64,000 nt of DNA, taken from positions 91,409,276 through 91,473,275 of the forward strand of contig CM042138.1 of NCBI GenBank assembly GCA_023376005.1, in the 5' to 3' direction. The translations under genes were made by a program, and so were the position numbers. Shown here piece by piece: positions 1 to 11,028 of this stretch (positions are counted from its first letter, which is position 1; each line of letters begins with the position of its first letter). Below the pieces are notes generated by a model. That model saw only the letters and a list, made by a program, of their open reading frames with translations. It was not told the DNA's origin and ran no database searches. The stretch is from Doryteuthis pealeii (Eukaryota > Mollusca > Cephalopoda > Myopsida > Loliginidae).

Positions 1-1049
1 CCTCCCCTCCCTCTCATCATATTTTCTTTCTCTCCTTCTTCCAATCCCCTCTTCTTTACTCCTTTGCCCCCTCCCTCTTTAACCTTCCTTTTTTTCTTCA
101 TTTCTATTTTCCTACATTTTTCTTCTTTCTCTTCTTTGTCCATTTCTTTCCATTCTCTATCCCTTCCTTCCCTTTCTTTAATCATTCTTTCTTTCTTCCT
201 TTCATTCCTTCCTTATCTTCTCTATCTGTTTCTTTCCATCCTCTCTTCGCTAGAAGTTGGAGGCGCGTGGTGTAATTGTTAGCGTCGTAGGAAATGGACT
301 CATCGACCCGATTTCAAATCCTGGACGAAGCTACAGTTCACATACTGCTAATACCCTTGGGAAAATTATGAATCCAACTACTCTCCCCCCAGCTATGGGT
401 AAATAGTAGGGAAGACTGGGCTCTTTAACCTTGGTTAGTCAACTAGTCTGGGAGAAGGAAAACTCTGAATTCAATCCAATTAAACTCTGCTTCGAGTGGT
501 AACTACTAGAATAGGCTTAGTCGTAATTAGTGATCTATTTCACTAATTTCTACCCATCCCCTTCATTTTTTAATACTTTCTTTCTTTTTTTTCTTTCATT
601 GTCCTTTTTTTCCTTATTTCTCTCTCCGTCCCTTTCTTTCTCTTTTTTATCTCCCTATTTCTTCTTTTCAGTAATCATTCTTTCTTTCTTCCCTTTTTCT
701 CTTCTGTCCTTTCTTTCCATCTCCTCTTCTCTACCCATTCCTTCCCTTTCTTAAATATTTCTTTCTTTCTTTCTTTAATTCATGTATCCCCTCCCCTTTC
801 CATTTCTTCGTCTCTTCTCTAAACCTTTTATTTATTATTTCCTCACTTTAGTCCTTTTTGCTTTCTCTCACTCAATTTATTCCTTTCTTCTCTACCCATT
901 TCCTTCTTTCGATACTTTTCTCTTTCCTTCTTTCCTTCCTTTAATCCTTCCGTTTCTTTTTCTCTTTCATTCTTCTCTTTCTATTATCCTTCTCTTTTAT
1001 TTCTCTCTTCTCTTCTCCAACGCTTACCATCCATTCTTCATTTAATCCT

Positions 1050-1083
<34 letters not shown>

Positions 1084-1250
1084 TTCCTTTCTTTCTCACA
1101 TCTGCCTTTTTCTTTCTTTTCTTTCTTCTCTTCCCCTCTCTCTCTCTTTCCCTCCATTTATTCATTTATTCCCCTTTCATTTCTTTCAACCAGTCTACAC
1201 TTCCCTCTTTTACTATCCCTTTTCTTCTTCCCTTTCATTTCATATTTTTC
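1..1250. repeat. Polypyrimidine (TTTC/CTTT) low-complexity tract
   Basis: Nearly pure C/T sequence built from drifting TTTC, TTCC and CTTT steps, with a regular run of CTTT near 1048-1080. A SINE interrupts it at about 254-530. The Phe/Ser/Leu-rich and Lys/Arg/Glu-rich reading frames across it are translations of the low-complexity DNA, not genes. Such tracts are common satellites of retroposon tails in invertebrate genomes. Confidence 0.9.
254..525 (+). mobile_element. tRNA-derived SINE (family S1), near full length
   Basis: The head resembles a tRNA with an A-box-like TGGTGTAATTG and a B-box-like region around CAAATCCTGGAC. It is followed by a body shared with the other copies, including GCTAATACCCTTGGGAA, an AGCTATGGGTAAATA block and GAGAAGGAAAACTCTGAATT. 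Related copies lie at 6290-6480 (minus), 15765-16050 (plus), 19705-19850 (plus), 35330-35625 (minus), 46715-46926 (minus) and 56690-56900 (minus). The shared head and shared body show a dispersed Pol III retroposon rather than a tRNA gene. Confidence 0.8.
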
Positions 1251-1967
1251 CAAATCGAAAAACATAGATAAGATATATCCTTTATACGTACCATATATTT
1301 CTTCTTGCCAGAGTAACCTTACAGTAATTCGAGAGCAATTACCATATCAATATATATCTTCTCATTTGATTCTGAGTCTCCTTAACCTCCTTCAGCAGAC
1401 GAATTGGCACGAATCATGGTAGAATAATGTCAGTGATACACTTTCCCTCGATTTCATACTAGAAATCATCAATCAATTTTTATAACGCATGAATTGTCGA
1501 ATAGTTCATTGCCTCTTATAACATCGTTGGAGATCAGCCGGTCAGAGAAGATGTTTCCCTTAACCACGTCTGACGAGTCACAGGCAGTTGTTAGTGCTAG
1601 ACCGTAAGACATTTGGTATACTATTACAAAGACTTAAGTGACAAAGCGTTACAAAATTACTGATCTAAGAGATTAATGACTCTCCGAGGTTAAAGAAATT
1701 TTGGCTCATTTTCATAGCTGTGAATTTATTAATGGTAATTAATGAATACAGGCGGCTGTAGATTATTTTTGAATGACAGATACAATTGCAGCCTGACATT
1801 GTCCACTGTCGTTAAAGATTATATCAAGGGTAAAAAGAAATAAAATGAATAAATAAATAAATTTGACACGTGAATTAGTTTTCGGAATCTAATATACATC
1901 AAGTTTGACGTAGATCAAGGGACAAAAGATTGCAGCTAATTTGAAATTTAGATTTGGATAAACTAGA

Positions 1968-1970
<3 letters not shown>
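1251..1970. other. Unassigned AT-rich intergenic sequence
   Basis: No reading frame of note, no recognised repeat family and no RNA gene is visible in this stretch. It ends in a long TA dinucleotide array. Confidence 0.6.

Positions 1971-2033
<63 letters not shown>
1971..2033. repeat. (TA)n microsatellite flanking an HHR element
   Basis: About 30 uninterrupted TA steps. It borders the left side of the hammerhead element at 2034-2267, whose other side is also a TA array, so the element appears to sit inside one original TA array. Confidence 0.95.
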
Positions 2034-2035
<2 letters not shown>

Positions 2036-2264
2036 GGAGAATATGTGCTTAATTGAAGTCGTACCAAATTTTGAAAGTTAATTAATCAATAATTAATTAA
2101 TTAATCAATTGGGCGGGCATACCTATTAAATGTAAGGCTAAACAAATCGAGAAAAATCAATCTCTGTATGTACATTTCGGCCTATTAGGCCTCATCAGCA
2201 GAGCTATAGATAGAAAGACCGCCTTGTGATTAATTATTAATTAACTTTCAAAATTATGTACAAC

Positions 2265-2267
<3 letters not shown>
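2034..2267 (-). mobile_element. Family 1 hammerhead (tRNA-like/HHR) retroelement, deleted copy
   Basis: Read on the minus strand it carries the CACAAGGCGG block that follows the tRNA-like head in other copies, then an intact hammerhead (2162-2203), then the conserved tail with GGTATGCCCGCC, a TTAATTAA-rich block and CTTCAATTAAGCACATATTC. The tRNA-like head is missing: the TTAATTAA block of a preceding unit runs straight into CACAAGG, as expected from an internally deleted head-to-tail multimer. Better copies are at 48448-49020 and 11346-11632. Confidence 0.8.
2162..2203 (-). ncRNA. Hammerhead ribozyme, minimal type I, intact core (family 1)
   Basis: On the minus strand the order is CTCTG (stem I), CTGATGA (core), GGCC-TAATA-GGCC (stem II and loop), GAA, ATGTACAT (self-complementary stem III), A as the cleavage nucleotide, then CAGAG, which pairs perfectly with CTCTG. 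Every invariant core position of the hammerhead consensus CUGANGA...GAA is present and position 17 is not G. Very short stem III type I hammerheads are established features of Penelope-like elements, schistosome Sm-alpha repeats and metazoan retrozymes. The assignment is read by eye and cleavage is untested. Confidence 0.85.

Positions 2268-2268
<1 letters not shown>

Positions 2269-2322
<54 letters not shown>
2269..2322. repeat. (TA)n microsatellite
   Basis: About 26 TA steps directly abutting the tail side of the hammerhead element. Confidence 0.95.
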
Positions 2323-2323
<1 letters not shown>

Positions 2324-2451
2324 GATAAACGTTGAATAATAGAACACAATTGTTGTGGACTAGCCTAGCGTACCTTGCGTAGAGAGTGAATACGATGGTC
2401 CAGGACTATTTATACACGGCTGTCTGAGAACATCACAGTGATTCCTCTAGC

Positions 2452-2995
2452 CTGCTTCAGAGTGCTTCAGCCTCTGGAGTGGCCAGGCAATAAAATTAAC
2501 AGCGTCGATCCCAGGGGGCTATCCCCCAGGCAATACCTGCCCCCTTAGTTTAAAGGGACAGGGCTGGGTTTATTGCCCAGTGCCTGAGGCGCCACTCGAG
2601 GGGGGATGCCGACGGGATCGATGCATTTTTGTGCCTACCACCCATGAGCGTCGGCTTGTGGATGTGGCGCACATAAAATATCCTTGTGCCACGCTCTCAT
2701 AAGTGGGATGAGAGGCAAATATCCCTGAATCTGCTTCAGAGCGCTTCAGCCTCTTGAGCGGCTAAGTGAAATTAACAGTGTTGATCCCAGGGGGCTATTC
2801 CTCTCATGCAATACCTGCCCCCTTGATTTAAAGGTTTATTACCCGTGCCTCAGTCAGGCCCTTGATGGGGAATGCCGACGGGATCAACGCATGTTTGTGC
2901 CTACCACCCATGAGCTTCGGCTTGTGAGTGGACCCACATAAAAATGTCCTTGTGTCACGCCTTCATAAGTGGGACGAGAGGCAAATACGCAAATA
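2452..2995 (+). repeat. Tandem dimer of a ~279-bp GC-richer repeat
   Basis: Two head-to-tail units begin with CTGCTTCAGAG at 2452 and 2731. Both contain GATCCCAGGGGGCTAT, AATACCTGCCCCCTT, a GCCGACGGGATC block, GTGCCTACCACCCATGAGC and an AAGTGGGA(T/C)GAGAGGCAAAT end. The GC content is clearly above that of the surroundings. No protein or RNA family is recognised. I see no third copy in the window. Confidence 0.8.
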
Positions 2996-3139
2996 CGTAA
3001 ATATTGTACAGAAATTACAATCGTAGACATTTTAAAGATAGTTCTAGAGGCACCTTATCAATATTATCTATTATCTATCAATATAATTCTTTATCTATCA
3101 ATCTACCTACCTATCTTATTCTGTTCATCTCTCTATCTC

Positions 3140-3200
<61 letters not shown>

Positions 3201-3366
3201 TGGAGGCATATCACATGGGCACGCCATAGTAAACTGTCCACCAAAGACTTACAAAGATCAAGTCTGCGCGGATACTGGATGCTGCGCAGATGACCTCTCA
3301 GGGGCTATGGATGATTGAGACAGATGGCGAGAGATTGGCAAATATATCCTAGCTGCTAGCGTAACA

Positions 3367-3422
<56 letters not shown>
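3140..3422. repeat. Two (TA)n microsatellites (3140-3197 and 3369-3422)
   Basis: Two long TA runs separated by about 170 bp of non-repeat sequence. The Tyr-Ile-rich frames spanning the first array are artefacts of the array. Confidence 0.9.
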
Positions 3423-3424
<2 letters not shown>

Positions 3425-4104
3425 TTGTTCATATCTATCTCATTCTATTTATACCTATCTATCTATATATCATTACCTGTATATATCTATGATTGTCTGA
3501 TCTAATATAGGTCTCTACCTTAATACTTATCTCTGCTAACCTACCAAAATCCCAAGTTTTATATGGAGTTAATAATGTATCTGCAGGTGAGAAATAACAG
3601 ACATATTTGATTTTGTCGTATCTAAATCTGCATCTCTAGGATAGAGCCCATATTGCATTAGCTTCTAGCAGAGACAAATCGATTCAACCTATATTTACGA
3701 GCCACGGTCCACTAACCATGTTCACTAGGCCGCTAATATCAGACAGATTACATGACGGTCAAAGAAGCCAAAGTGATCAGATGATAAAATCTACGCTCAA
3801 CTGAAGACCGCCCAACAAAGACGTCTGCATTGAATAGTTCGAGCGAAAAGATCTTGAGTGATTCAAAGAGGATCAGCTGAGGTCAACAGAAAACAGTGGA
3901 GGTTCAAGCTTTCAACATTTAGTCTGGTCTAAACTGATGAGCATTAAATTCAACTGACTTACATTTTACACCGAAATTGCGTGGGATCGATTCGATCGAT
4001 CACCTGATCTAACTCAATTATTTCCAATTGTTACGATTCGACTGACCATTTCAAGACTGTAGTTCAATGCAGTTTTACAGTATATATTATTTATGACATA
4101 AAGT
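3423..4104. other. Unassigned intergenic sequence
   Basis: Begins with CTAT/ATCT-rich microsatellite-like sequence; beyond that nothing recognisable. Confidence 0.5.
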
Positions 4105-4473
4105 TTGATCCTTATTAGAAGTAAAGAGATGTAGTATCAGTTTTAATCCTTGTCTGTCTAACAAAGTAGATAAATGTATTTGATATAATCTGTGTCTGTT
4201 GATCTGTCCTCAAAGTAGAAAGGTATTAGTTATGACCCTATCTGTTGATCTGTCCTCAAAGTAGACAGATGTATTAGATATGATCCTTGTCTGTTGATCC
4301 GTCCTCAAAGTATAAAGATGTATCAGATATAATCCTTATCTGTTGATTTGTTCTTAGAGTAGAAAGATGTATCAGATATAATCCTTATCTGTTGATCTTT
4401 CCTCAAAGTAGAAAGATGTATTAGATATAATCCGTATCTGTTGATCTGTCCTCAAAGTAGAAAGCTTTATCGG
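4105..4473 (+). repeat. 49-bp minisatellite, about 6-7 degenerate copies
   Basis: A 49-bp unit built from CTGTTGATCTGTCCTCAAAG, TAGAAAGATGTAT and AGATATAATCCTTAT repeats in register. The inner four copies are the best conserved and both ends decay. The period is not a multiple of three and there is no open frame through it. Confidence 0.85.
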
Positions 4474-4787
4474 AGTTGATACCGTTGGTCATACCATTAA
4501 GCTGCTCATCTAGCAAGTATTTTACAATTTATGAATGCCGTTAAATAGTAAATTAAATATATGTTTGGGAGTTTTTGGTTTGGGAAACTTAGCTCCTGTT
4601 CTATTTGGAACAGTTTATAAATATAAGTTGTGTTTTTCTTAGCACAACTTATACCCAAATAATCCAACACCAATCATCATCATTGTCATAATCACGAGCA
4701 GTCGTAGCAGCAACATGTCGCGTTGATAGCACGTGTAATATAATGATGTTGAAAAACCCAAGTTACGTGTTGATAATAGTGGAAAGA

Positions 4788-4788
<1 letters not shown>

Positions 4789-4872
<84 letters not shown>
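4789..4872. repeat. (TA)n microsatellite
   Basis: One of the longest TA runs in the window, about 40 steps. Confidence 0.95.
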
Positions 4873-4876
<4 letters not shown>

Positions 4877-5250
4877 TCTACCTGTCGATTTCTGATTGGT
4901 CGACACAAGGTATGAAAGAGAGTAGAGAAAGAGAGAGCATTTAGTTGTCAGAATGTAATGAACTATTAAAGGGAACAGACGCAAGACGAGTGTCTGTTCC
5001 CCAAAACATTTCTACATGGGAAAATAAATAAGCACAGAAAAAAATGCATTGTGTTGTTATTAAAATTATCAACAACGCAGAACAAGTGTGGTCCGAGTGT
5101 ATATATGCATACACACGTACTGGTGTAGGCGTTGAGTGCATGTGGCCTCCTTCATATGCGTGTGTGGACGCATATGTTCATATATACACGTACGTACACA
5201 TAGATATATATAAGGGTGGATGCGATGATTCACATATGTAAAGAGGGAGA

Positions 5251-5288
<38 letters not shown>

Positions 5289-5365
5289 AAAAAAGAGCAA
5301 GAAAGAGCGAGTGGGGTAAAAAAGAACATCCTTAACTAAAAAAAATAACAAATAAATAAAAAAGG

Positions 5366-5613
5366 TAAAGTCGTCGGGGCGGCCTAAAGTCGGTATCAGC
5401 CAGTCAGCGAGGGAGTCTATCCCCTTTTCAATGGCGCTATACCAAGGAGATTGTTTTTTAGCATCTGAGGTGGAGCGCCACACCTTCCATCAGCTCCTTA
5501 CTTTACCACACAGGTCCCTGTGCAACTCATACGCTGAGTTAGCGAGGACCGGTAGCGAACAAGGAACCTTGTGGTTTCTAGCCGAACGCTCTACCGACTG
5601 AGCTAACCCGGCC
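5366..5613 (-). mobile_element. Lys-tRNA-like SINE (family S2)
   Basis: Read on the minus strand the head (5613 to about 5541) begins GGGCCGGGTTAGCTCAGTCG, which contains a near-perfect A box, followed by GGTAGAGC and the T-arm-like TTCGCTACCGGTCC. The ends GGGCCGG and CCGGTCC can pair as a 7-bp acceptor-like stem with one G-U, but the anticodon arm is broken, so this is not a functional tRNA. The body ends near GTCGTCGGGGCGGCC. A second copy lies at 12604-12826. Lys-tRNA-derived SINEs are known in cephalopods; the link to them here is inference. Confidence 0.8.
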
Positions 5614-5639
5614 CCTTTTTTATTAATATTAGTTGTTCT

Positions 5640-5960
5640 TTATAAATAAATACCCACAATTTGTGTAAAATTTATTTGTAAAATATTCAAAATAATTATT
5701 GAATTGATAATTAATAGATGTACGCAACATTTTATTTGTGGAGGGCAGAACTAAGTTTCAATTTCAAATTGATTTATTTTTTACTCTTTTAATAAATTTG
5801 ATGATTTTACTTATGAAAACCCTCTAACATTGAATTTTTTACCCCCAACTTCGGGCAATATCTATCAAAAATTAATTTTTACACCGCCCGAAGGACTTCT
5901 TTTTTTTTTTTGTTAATATAAGGAAAATTCATCATGTATTTAAAAATCATTTAAAAAAAT
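5640..5960. repeat. Interspersed AT-rich repeat, inverted partner at 12112-12330
   Basis: The blocks around CCCACAATTTGTGTAAAAT, TACGCAACATTTTATTTG and TTTTTTACTCTTTTAATAAA recur in reverse complement at 12112-12330. Both copies lie near a Lys-type SINE. No terminal repeats or coding sequence can be defined. Confidence 0.55.
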
Positions 5961-6289
5961 ATTACTCAGGCATTGCAATCTATTGATCCACGACAAACGA
6001 CACAAATTCAAATCGATCCATAAAAAACGCTGACATTTCGAGATTTACGAACCCAACATTGATTCTTCATCTTGGTTGATCTATCAAGTCGTAAACAAAA
6101 TAACGTACCGTGATTTTGGTGTGCATAATTTATCATATATTGTTCAAATTAAACGTTAGAGATTTTTTATCACATCGACGGCATCTTGGGAATCCGGTTC
6201 TGCATCTTTAAGTTTTCCGCTTCACATCTTGGAAGAAATGATGAGACAGAAATCATTTAGGCGTAAATGACAATCATCAGACACCATTG

Positions 6290-6480
6290 CTTTCCACGCC
6301 CCCTCCCCCTCCCCTGGTTGTTAACCACAAGGGATTTTTTTTCAGTTACGAATCCTGATTTTGGATTCGTATCTTTCCCAAGGCTATTAGCGCTATGGAA
6401 AATGCCCATCCAGGATTTGAACTCGTCTCACCGTACCCATTTTCTACGACGATAACCGTTACACGACGATCACCTCTTTC
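6290..6480 (-). mobile_element. SINE family S1, 5'-part copy
   Basis: On the minus strand it shows the tRNA-like head with the TAACGGTTATCGTCGTAGAA region and the B-box-like CGAGTTCAAATCCTGG, then the GCTAATA(G)CC(T)TTGGGAA body block. Confidence 0.7.
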
Positions 6481-6865
6481 GTAAAACATCTAGAGGAAAA
6501 TATGTAATCATCCAATGTCGTGGAAAAATGTATAGGATTCATTTACAAAAAAAGAAATAAAGAAAAAAAAAAAAGAAAAAAGAATAAAGATAAATAGAAA
6601 ATACAATAATTTCTTAGTAGCCTCTCCTGTGTGATAGTTAACAAGAACCTATAGAAGAACTCAAAATTGATTGCTACATTTAAGTATTGCATTAATATTT
6701 AAGTTTATCTTTTAAAACGTTCAAGGATAATTCGGCTGCTGCCACTTGATTTAAAAACAATTTGATGTACGTAAATCCTTACTTATGAAATAAAACTAAT
6801 TTTTGATTCCGATTGGCATAGACATTTAAAAATTATATTCTGTACAATGAAAGTCTTTTGGGGTT

Positions 6866-7050
6866 GGTTTGTTTTGGTTGGTTGGATTTTACGGCACTTC
6901 AACCCTTGCTGGATTATTTATACCGAAGACGCTATGTTTTATTCATCCTTGATGGGTACACAATTTTCAATTTTTAACAGACGATTTTTAGAGTTTTTCT
7001 TTAATTATAAAACTAACCCTAACCATAACCCCTAATCCTAACCCCTAACA
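6866..7050 (+). repeat. Family D repeat fragment with telomere-like AACCCTAA stretch
   Basis: Begins with GGTTGGTTGGATTTTACGGC, the shared left end of family D, followed by a shared stretch with CAACCCTTGCTGG and a TTTTATTCATCCTTGATGGG block. It runs into a short imperfect AACCCTAACC-like stretch (7012-7050) with irregular units. Confidence 0.65.
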
Positions 7051-8010
7051 AACAACCGAATATTGACGGTGTAAATGAAAAACGTGTCCTTCTGAATTGA
7101 GATCAAAAAGGGGTGCCTAAAGGCCATATGGTCCAAATTCTAGACAACTTCCAAAATAAAAGCTCCTGTATGCACTTAGACGGCTGTTGCAACGGGAACC
7201 CAATTTCTTAACGACTCGTCTTGTTATTTACCAATATTTAAATTCAGAATAGTTCTTTAATCAATGGATAAAGTCATCAAGTTAAAATCGATAAAACTTA
7301 ATTCGATTGTTTTGGGAATATTTTGCAGTCGACACGAGTTTACCTATTCTTTATGAGTACCTTTCTGTTTTGTAATGTTTTCAAAGGTTTTCATTCCTAA
7401 ATGAATAATTACTTCTTTTGTGGAAAATGTTTTTGGGTATCTTGAAATTGATAACAACAGTGCAGAATGAAAGCTTTTGTTGTTGTTGCTTTTTTTCTTT
7501 CCTTTTCTTAAGCTTATTTGGAATCCTGTATCGTAAATAAAAAATGCACAAAAGATCAATATAAATACTGTGAATGGGTTTTAAGATATTTCAAAAATAG
7601 ATTGATGTGCGCCAAGAATGTGATTACTAATTACATATTTCAGAAAAAAAGACTTTAATGATAAATGTTATTCAGTTGAAGAGATTCAATTTTCATTGAA
7701 TAAGATGGGAAAAAAGTGTTTATTTTTTTGGCAGTGAATGAATTTCTTTTCATTAAGCAAATCGACAGTGGACAATTATGAATTGATTGATTTCAATTTG
7801 CAATGTTCAAACTCACTGACAACTTCAATAACAAATGAATAATAAAACGTTCTTTTGAATTTACATAGAAAACGGTAAGACTTCTTGGTTCATATACTGA
7901 TGTCTTTAGGTACATTAAAAAAAACTTTTATTCTACCCTTAGAAAGGATGTTGTACGAGATTAACCCGAGTCCACTCCTTGAGATATTTTTAGAAGAACG
8001 TCATATTATA
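7051..8010. other. Unassigned AT-rich intergenic sequence
   Basis: No recognised element; only short chance frames. Confidence 0.5.
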
Positions 8011-8013
8011 TAT

Positions 8014-8780
8014 ACTAGCATATATATGGACCCTCTGGATGCAAGTATTTAAGTTTTAATGTAATAAAATTGTATATTAAGTGAGAACGGCTAATCAAAC
8101 TAAATAAAAATGCAGATAAAAATATTTGAAACAGAGGGGATGTATAATCGACAAAAGAACAGCTGAGACTTACTCTTTGATTACTCCCGTCTTTCATTGC
8201 TAAATTTCCTAATTTAAGTATTTAGTTACAATAGAAAGTAAAGCATAAAATACAGTTATTTCTTCTTGTTAATGGGTTTCTTTTTAAATTTATCCGTGAT
8301 TTTTGCTCAAATTCATTAAGATAAAACCAATCAAATTAAAATCATTTTTTTATATCAATATGCAAAGTAGCTTCCCTTTCCTACTATAAATCGTTATTTT
8401 GTTGTATATAGTAGAGATAAGAGGAACACAAGGAAAAAACTCAAATAAACATATGTAGGATATATTTCGCTAGAGCTTTGAGCCGGCTCAAAGCTCTAGC
8501 GAAATATATCCTACATACGTTTGTCTGAGTTTTGTCCTTGTGTTCCTCATATCTCTACTACATTCTGTCGGATTTATTTCAATCCTCTTTGTTGTATATA
8601 TAAATACAATTGCATGTTATTAGCACGTAGATAAGACCAAAAGTATTAATAAGGTAGAACAATGTTATTAATTATTGAGGTTTAGTAAACATAAAATCAT
8701 GGCGAATATGACATAAATAAGTAAGGGAATTGTTACTTGAGAAGACAGAAACGCACTCAATCTCCATTATAAGATATACA
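8014..8780 (+). mobile_element. CTAGC-starting non-autonomous element (family C1), interrupted
   Basis: Left end CTAGCATATATATGGACC..., then GCAAGTATTTAAGTTTTAAT, a CCGTCTTTCATTGC block, the ATACAATTGCATG block and a right end near CAATCTCCATTATAA. The same order of blocks is seen at 62214-62873 (plus) and, inverted, at 9541-10190; a fragment is at 14982-15330. A palindromic element is inserted in it at 8411-8587. There is no coding sequence. The CTAGC start, variable AT-rich interior and lack of an obvious target duplication are compatible with a Helitron/Helentron-like non-autonomous element, which is inference. Confidence 0.65.
8411..8587. mobile_element. Palindromic element nested in family C1, with 13-bp target duplication
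   Basis: The insert is an almost complete inverted repeat centred near 8484 (arms about 75 bp; centre GAGCCGGCTC). The sequence TTTGTTGTATATA occurs on both sides (8398-8410 and 8588-8600), while the uninterrupted C1 copy near 62650 has a single comparable TTTTTTGTATATA. That makes it a clean insertion with a target-site duplication. Each arm contains AGCTCTAGC-GAA-ATATATC, which resembles the 3' half of a hammerhead, without a proper CUGANGA. Confidence 0.7.
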
Positions 8781-9056
8781 CAAAGACACATATAAGGAGA
8801 ACAACAAGTGATCACACAAACAATAATTTTTTGATTGTTCTCAACAAGTTTCTATCTTAGTTCATTTATAGGAGAAAATTTCTGGTAAAATAAATTGTTT
8901 TTAGAAAGTTTTAAAAAGTTTTCCAAGTGTTTGACAAGCCACAAAAGTTTCGACAAAGAAATATTAGAAGTGCCAAGTCCATTTGTTCAATAAAACCATC
9001 TTTTAGTTGAAATGGTTTGAAATTTTCTTATATTTATACATGAAAATTTTTTTGAA

Positions 9057-9057
<1 letters not shown>

Positions 9058-9106
<49 letters not shown>
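9058..9106. repeat. (TA)n microsatellite
   Basis: Uninterrupted TA run ending in a short GGGTACTCC flank. Confidence 0.95.
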
Positions 9107-9111
<5 letters not shown>

Positions 9112-9540
9112 CTCCACAACAAAATTATCAAGGAGGCTTACCCTCCATCTATCAGATTGTAGTTCTATATGCTAACATTTAAAAAGCCTGATTGTCTTTC
9201 TATAATATATAGAAATATTTTAATAGATAATTCAAAAATATTTCATATTGATAATATCAAAAGTTTTTAAATCCTTGAAGCCCTATTAATATAATTAACC
9301 TTGAAACTAGTGATAATATTTTACGCGGGAGAGACATACAGACAGAGAAACTTTAAAAAAACAACTTGATATGTTTTAATCCAAAATTGAAACTTTATCA
9401 TTAGATTCAGTTTGACATCAAACCCAGGATAGTCTGTGCCTGTCAGTTTGTGTCTCTATGTATATATATGTATGTATACACACACAAACACATACACCTA
9501 CACACACGTACACACACACATATATATATATATATATATT

Positions 9541-10190
9541 ATTATAATGGAGATTGTGTGTTTTTCTGTCTGTAACCGAAACTATATTCCTACTCAAGTC
9601 ACAATTCTCTTAGTTATTGACATCACATTCTCCAAGATTTTATTTTTATCTAAACCTCAATTATTAATAAAATTGTCTTACATTATTAATACTGTTAACT
9701 ATGTCTCCATACTGACAATATGCAATTATATTTATATATACAACAAAATAGCGGTTTACAGTGTGAACGGGAAGGCTAATTTGCATATTAATATTAAAAA
9801 ATTGAATTTAATAAATATGTGCTTAGTATTATTGATTTCTAACTGTTTGGTTTTATTTTAATGAATATAAGCAAAAATCTCTTCAATGAATCTTAAATGA
9901 AATCCATTAACAAGATAAAATAACTGTCATTTTATTCTTTACTTCCTCTTATAACTAAATACTTAAATTAGAAAAAATAACAATGAAAGACGAGAGTGAT
10001 GGAAGAGTAAGTTTCAGTTGTTCCATTTTTTATTATACTCCCTCTGTTTCAAATCTTTTATTATACTCCATCTATTTCAAATCTTTTTATCTGTATTCTT
10101 ATTTAGTTTCATTAGCCTTTCTAATTTAATACAATATTTTATTACATTAAAACTTAAATACTTTCACCCGGAGGTGCATATATTTGCTAG
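9541..10190 (-). mobile_element. Family C1 element, inverted near-complete copy
   Basis: Minus-strand left end CTAGCAAATATATGCACCTC at 10190, right end near 9545 with CTCCATTATAATAA. It contains the CAAGTATTT/TTAAGTTTTAATG, TTTCATTG and CTTACTC blocks of the plus copy at 8014-8780. The open frame at 9436-9861 is AT-rich repeat read-through and matches no known protein to my eye. Confidence 0.65.
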
Positions 10191-10203
10191 TATATATAAT
10201 TAT

Positions 10204-10422
10204 GGTGCGTCAAAAAAGTATCGGTATTTTTTGTACTTAATGACGCACCTTGTATTCTGAAAAAAATTAACGTTCCATTCATTCATTTCCATTTTGGTAA
10301 ATACAGCTTTAAAATCTGAATTTTTTGACACACTTTGTATTCTGAAAAAATTAACGTTACATTTATTGTTCATTCCTATCTTGGTAAATACAGCTTCAAT
10401 CCCGATACTTTCATGACGCACC
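10204..10422. mobile_element. MITE-like element with ~21-bp terminal inverted repeats
   Basis: Left end GGTGCGTCAAAAAAGTATCG; right end, read in reverse, GGTGCGTCATGAAAGTATCG. The interior is about two tandem copies of an 86-bp unit (starting TGACGCACC at 10241, TGACACAC at 10326 and TGACGCACC at 10413), each with TTGTATTCTGAAAAA, ATTAACGTT and GGTAAATACAGCTT. No convincing target duplication is visible. The minus frame through it is a product of the tandem units and I do not recognise it as a transposase. Confidence 0.7.
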
Positions 10423-11028
10423 TTGTATATCTCAACCATTGTTCACCCATGTCTAACTTGAAACAAACCACTTGCAAACCCAAGAAAAATAAATTCTTTA
10501 GCCAGGTGCTTTCCACACTAAGACAAAAGACAAAAGACTATTTTAAAAAAGAGATTGAAAAGAATTTGACCAGAAGTTGGCTTTTATTCAGGAAATCAAT
10601 ATGTCAATTCGCCAGTACATTTCTTTTGTATACTATCATAAACTTTTTTTTTTACACAAAAAACTTTTCTTTTGATGACGACCTAAGGCTGAAAAAAAAT
10701 AGCATAAAAGAAAACATTCGTGTTTGTCATAAAACTTTTTTCACCTGTTAACACACACGCTTATGTATGTATGTATGTATATACTGTCAACAACAAAATT
10801 ATTACTACATCCATCAATGTTGAATATTCTTATGCATTTCTCATCATCTAATACCTGCAAGTGCCAGTTTTTTTTTAATGTTAAAGAGCACAAAAAAGGT
10901 GAATAAACACCACAAGTTTCAGAACAATCGGCTAAAGACAAATTTGACTGAAAAATTTTGCAAAATAGAAAAAAGACAATACCATTTGTAGGCTAGAAAA
11001 TGTCGTTTTACATTTATTATTTCATGTA
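10423..11028. other. Unassigned AT-rich sequence
   Basis: No repeat family or gene recognised; one plus-strand frame of 138 codons (10335-10751) starts inside the MITE, is Lys/Phe-rich and has no recognisable domain. Confidence 0.45.

Noticed and set aside
5541..5613. Functional Lys tRNA gene on the minus strand
   Set aside because: A box and acceptor-like ends are good, but the anticodon stem is mispaired, the T loop is altered and a repeat body follows, so it is a SINE head.
7012..7050. Telomere-like AACCCTAACC stretch
   Set aside because: Short, irregular units with no regular hexamer array, in the middle of a dispersed repeat; not a telomere.
10335..10751. 138-codon plus-strand frame as a host gene
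   Set aside because: Begins within the MITE, has homopolymer-driven Lys/Phe composition and no domain, splice context or conserved motif that I can see.
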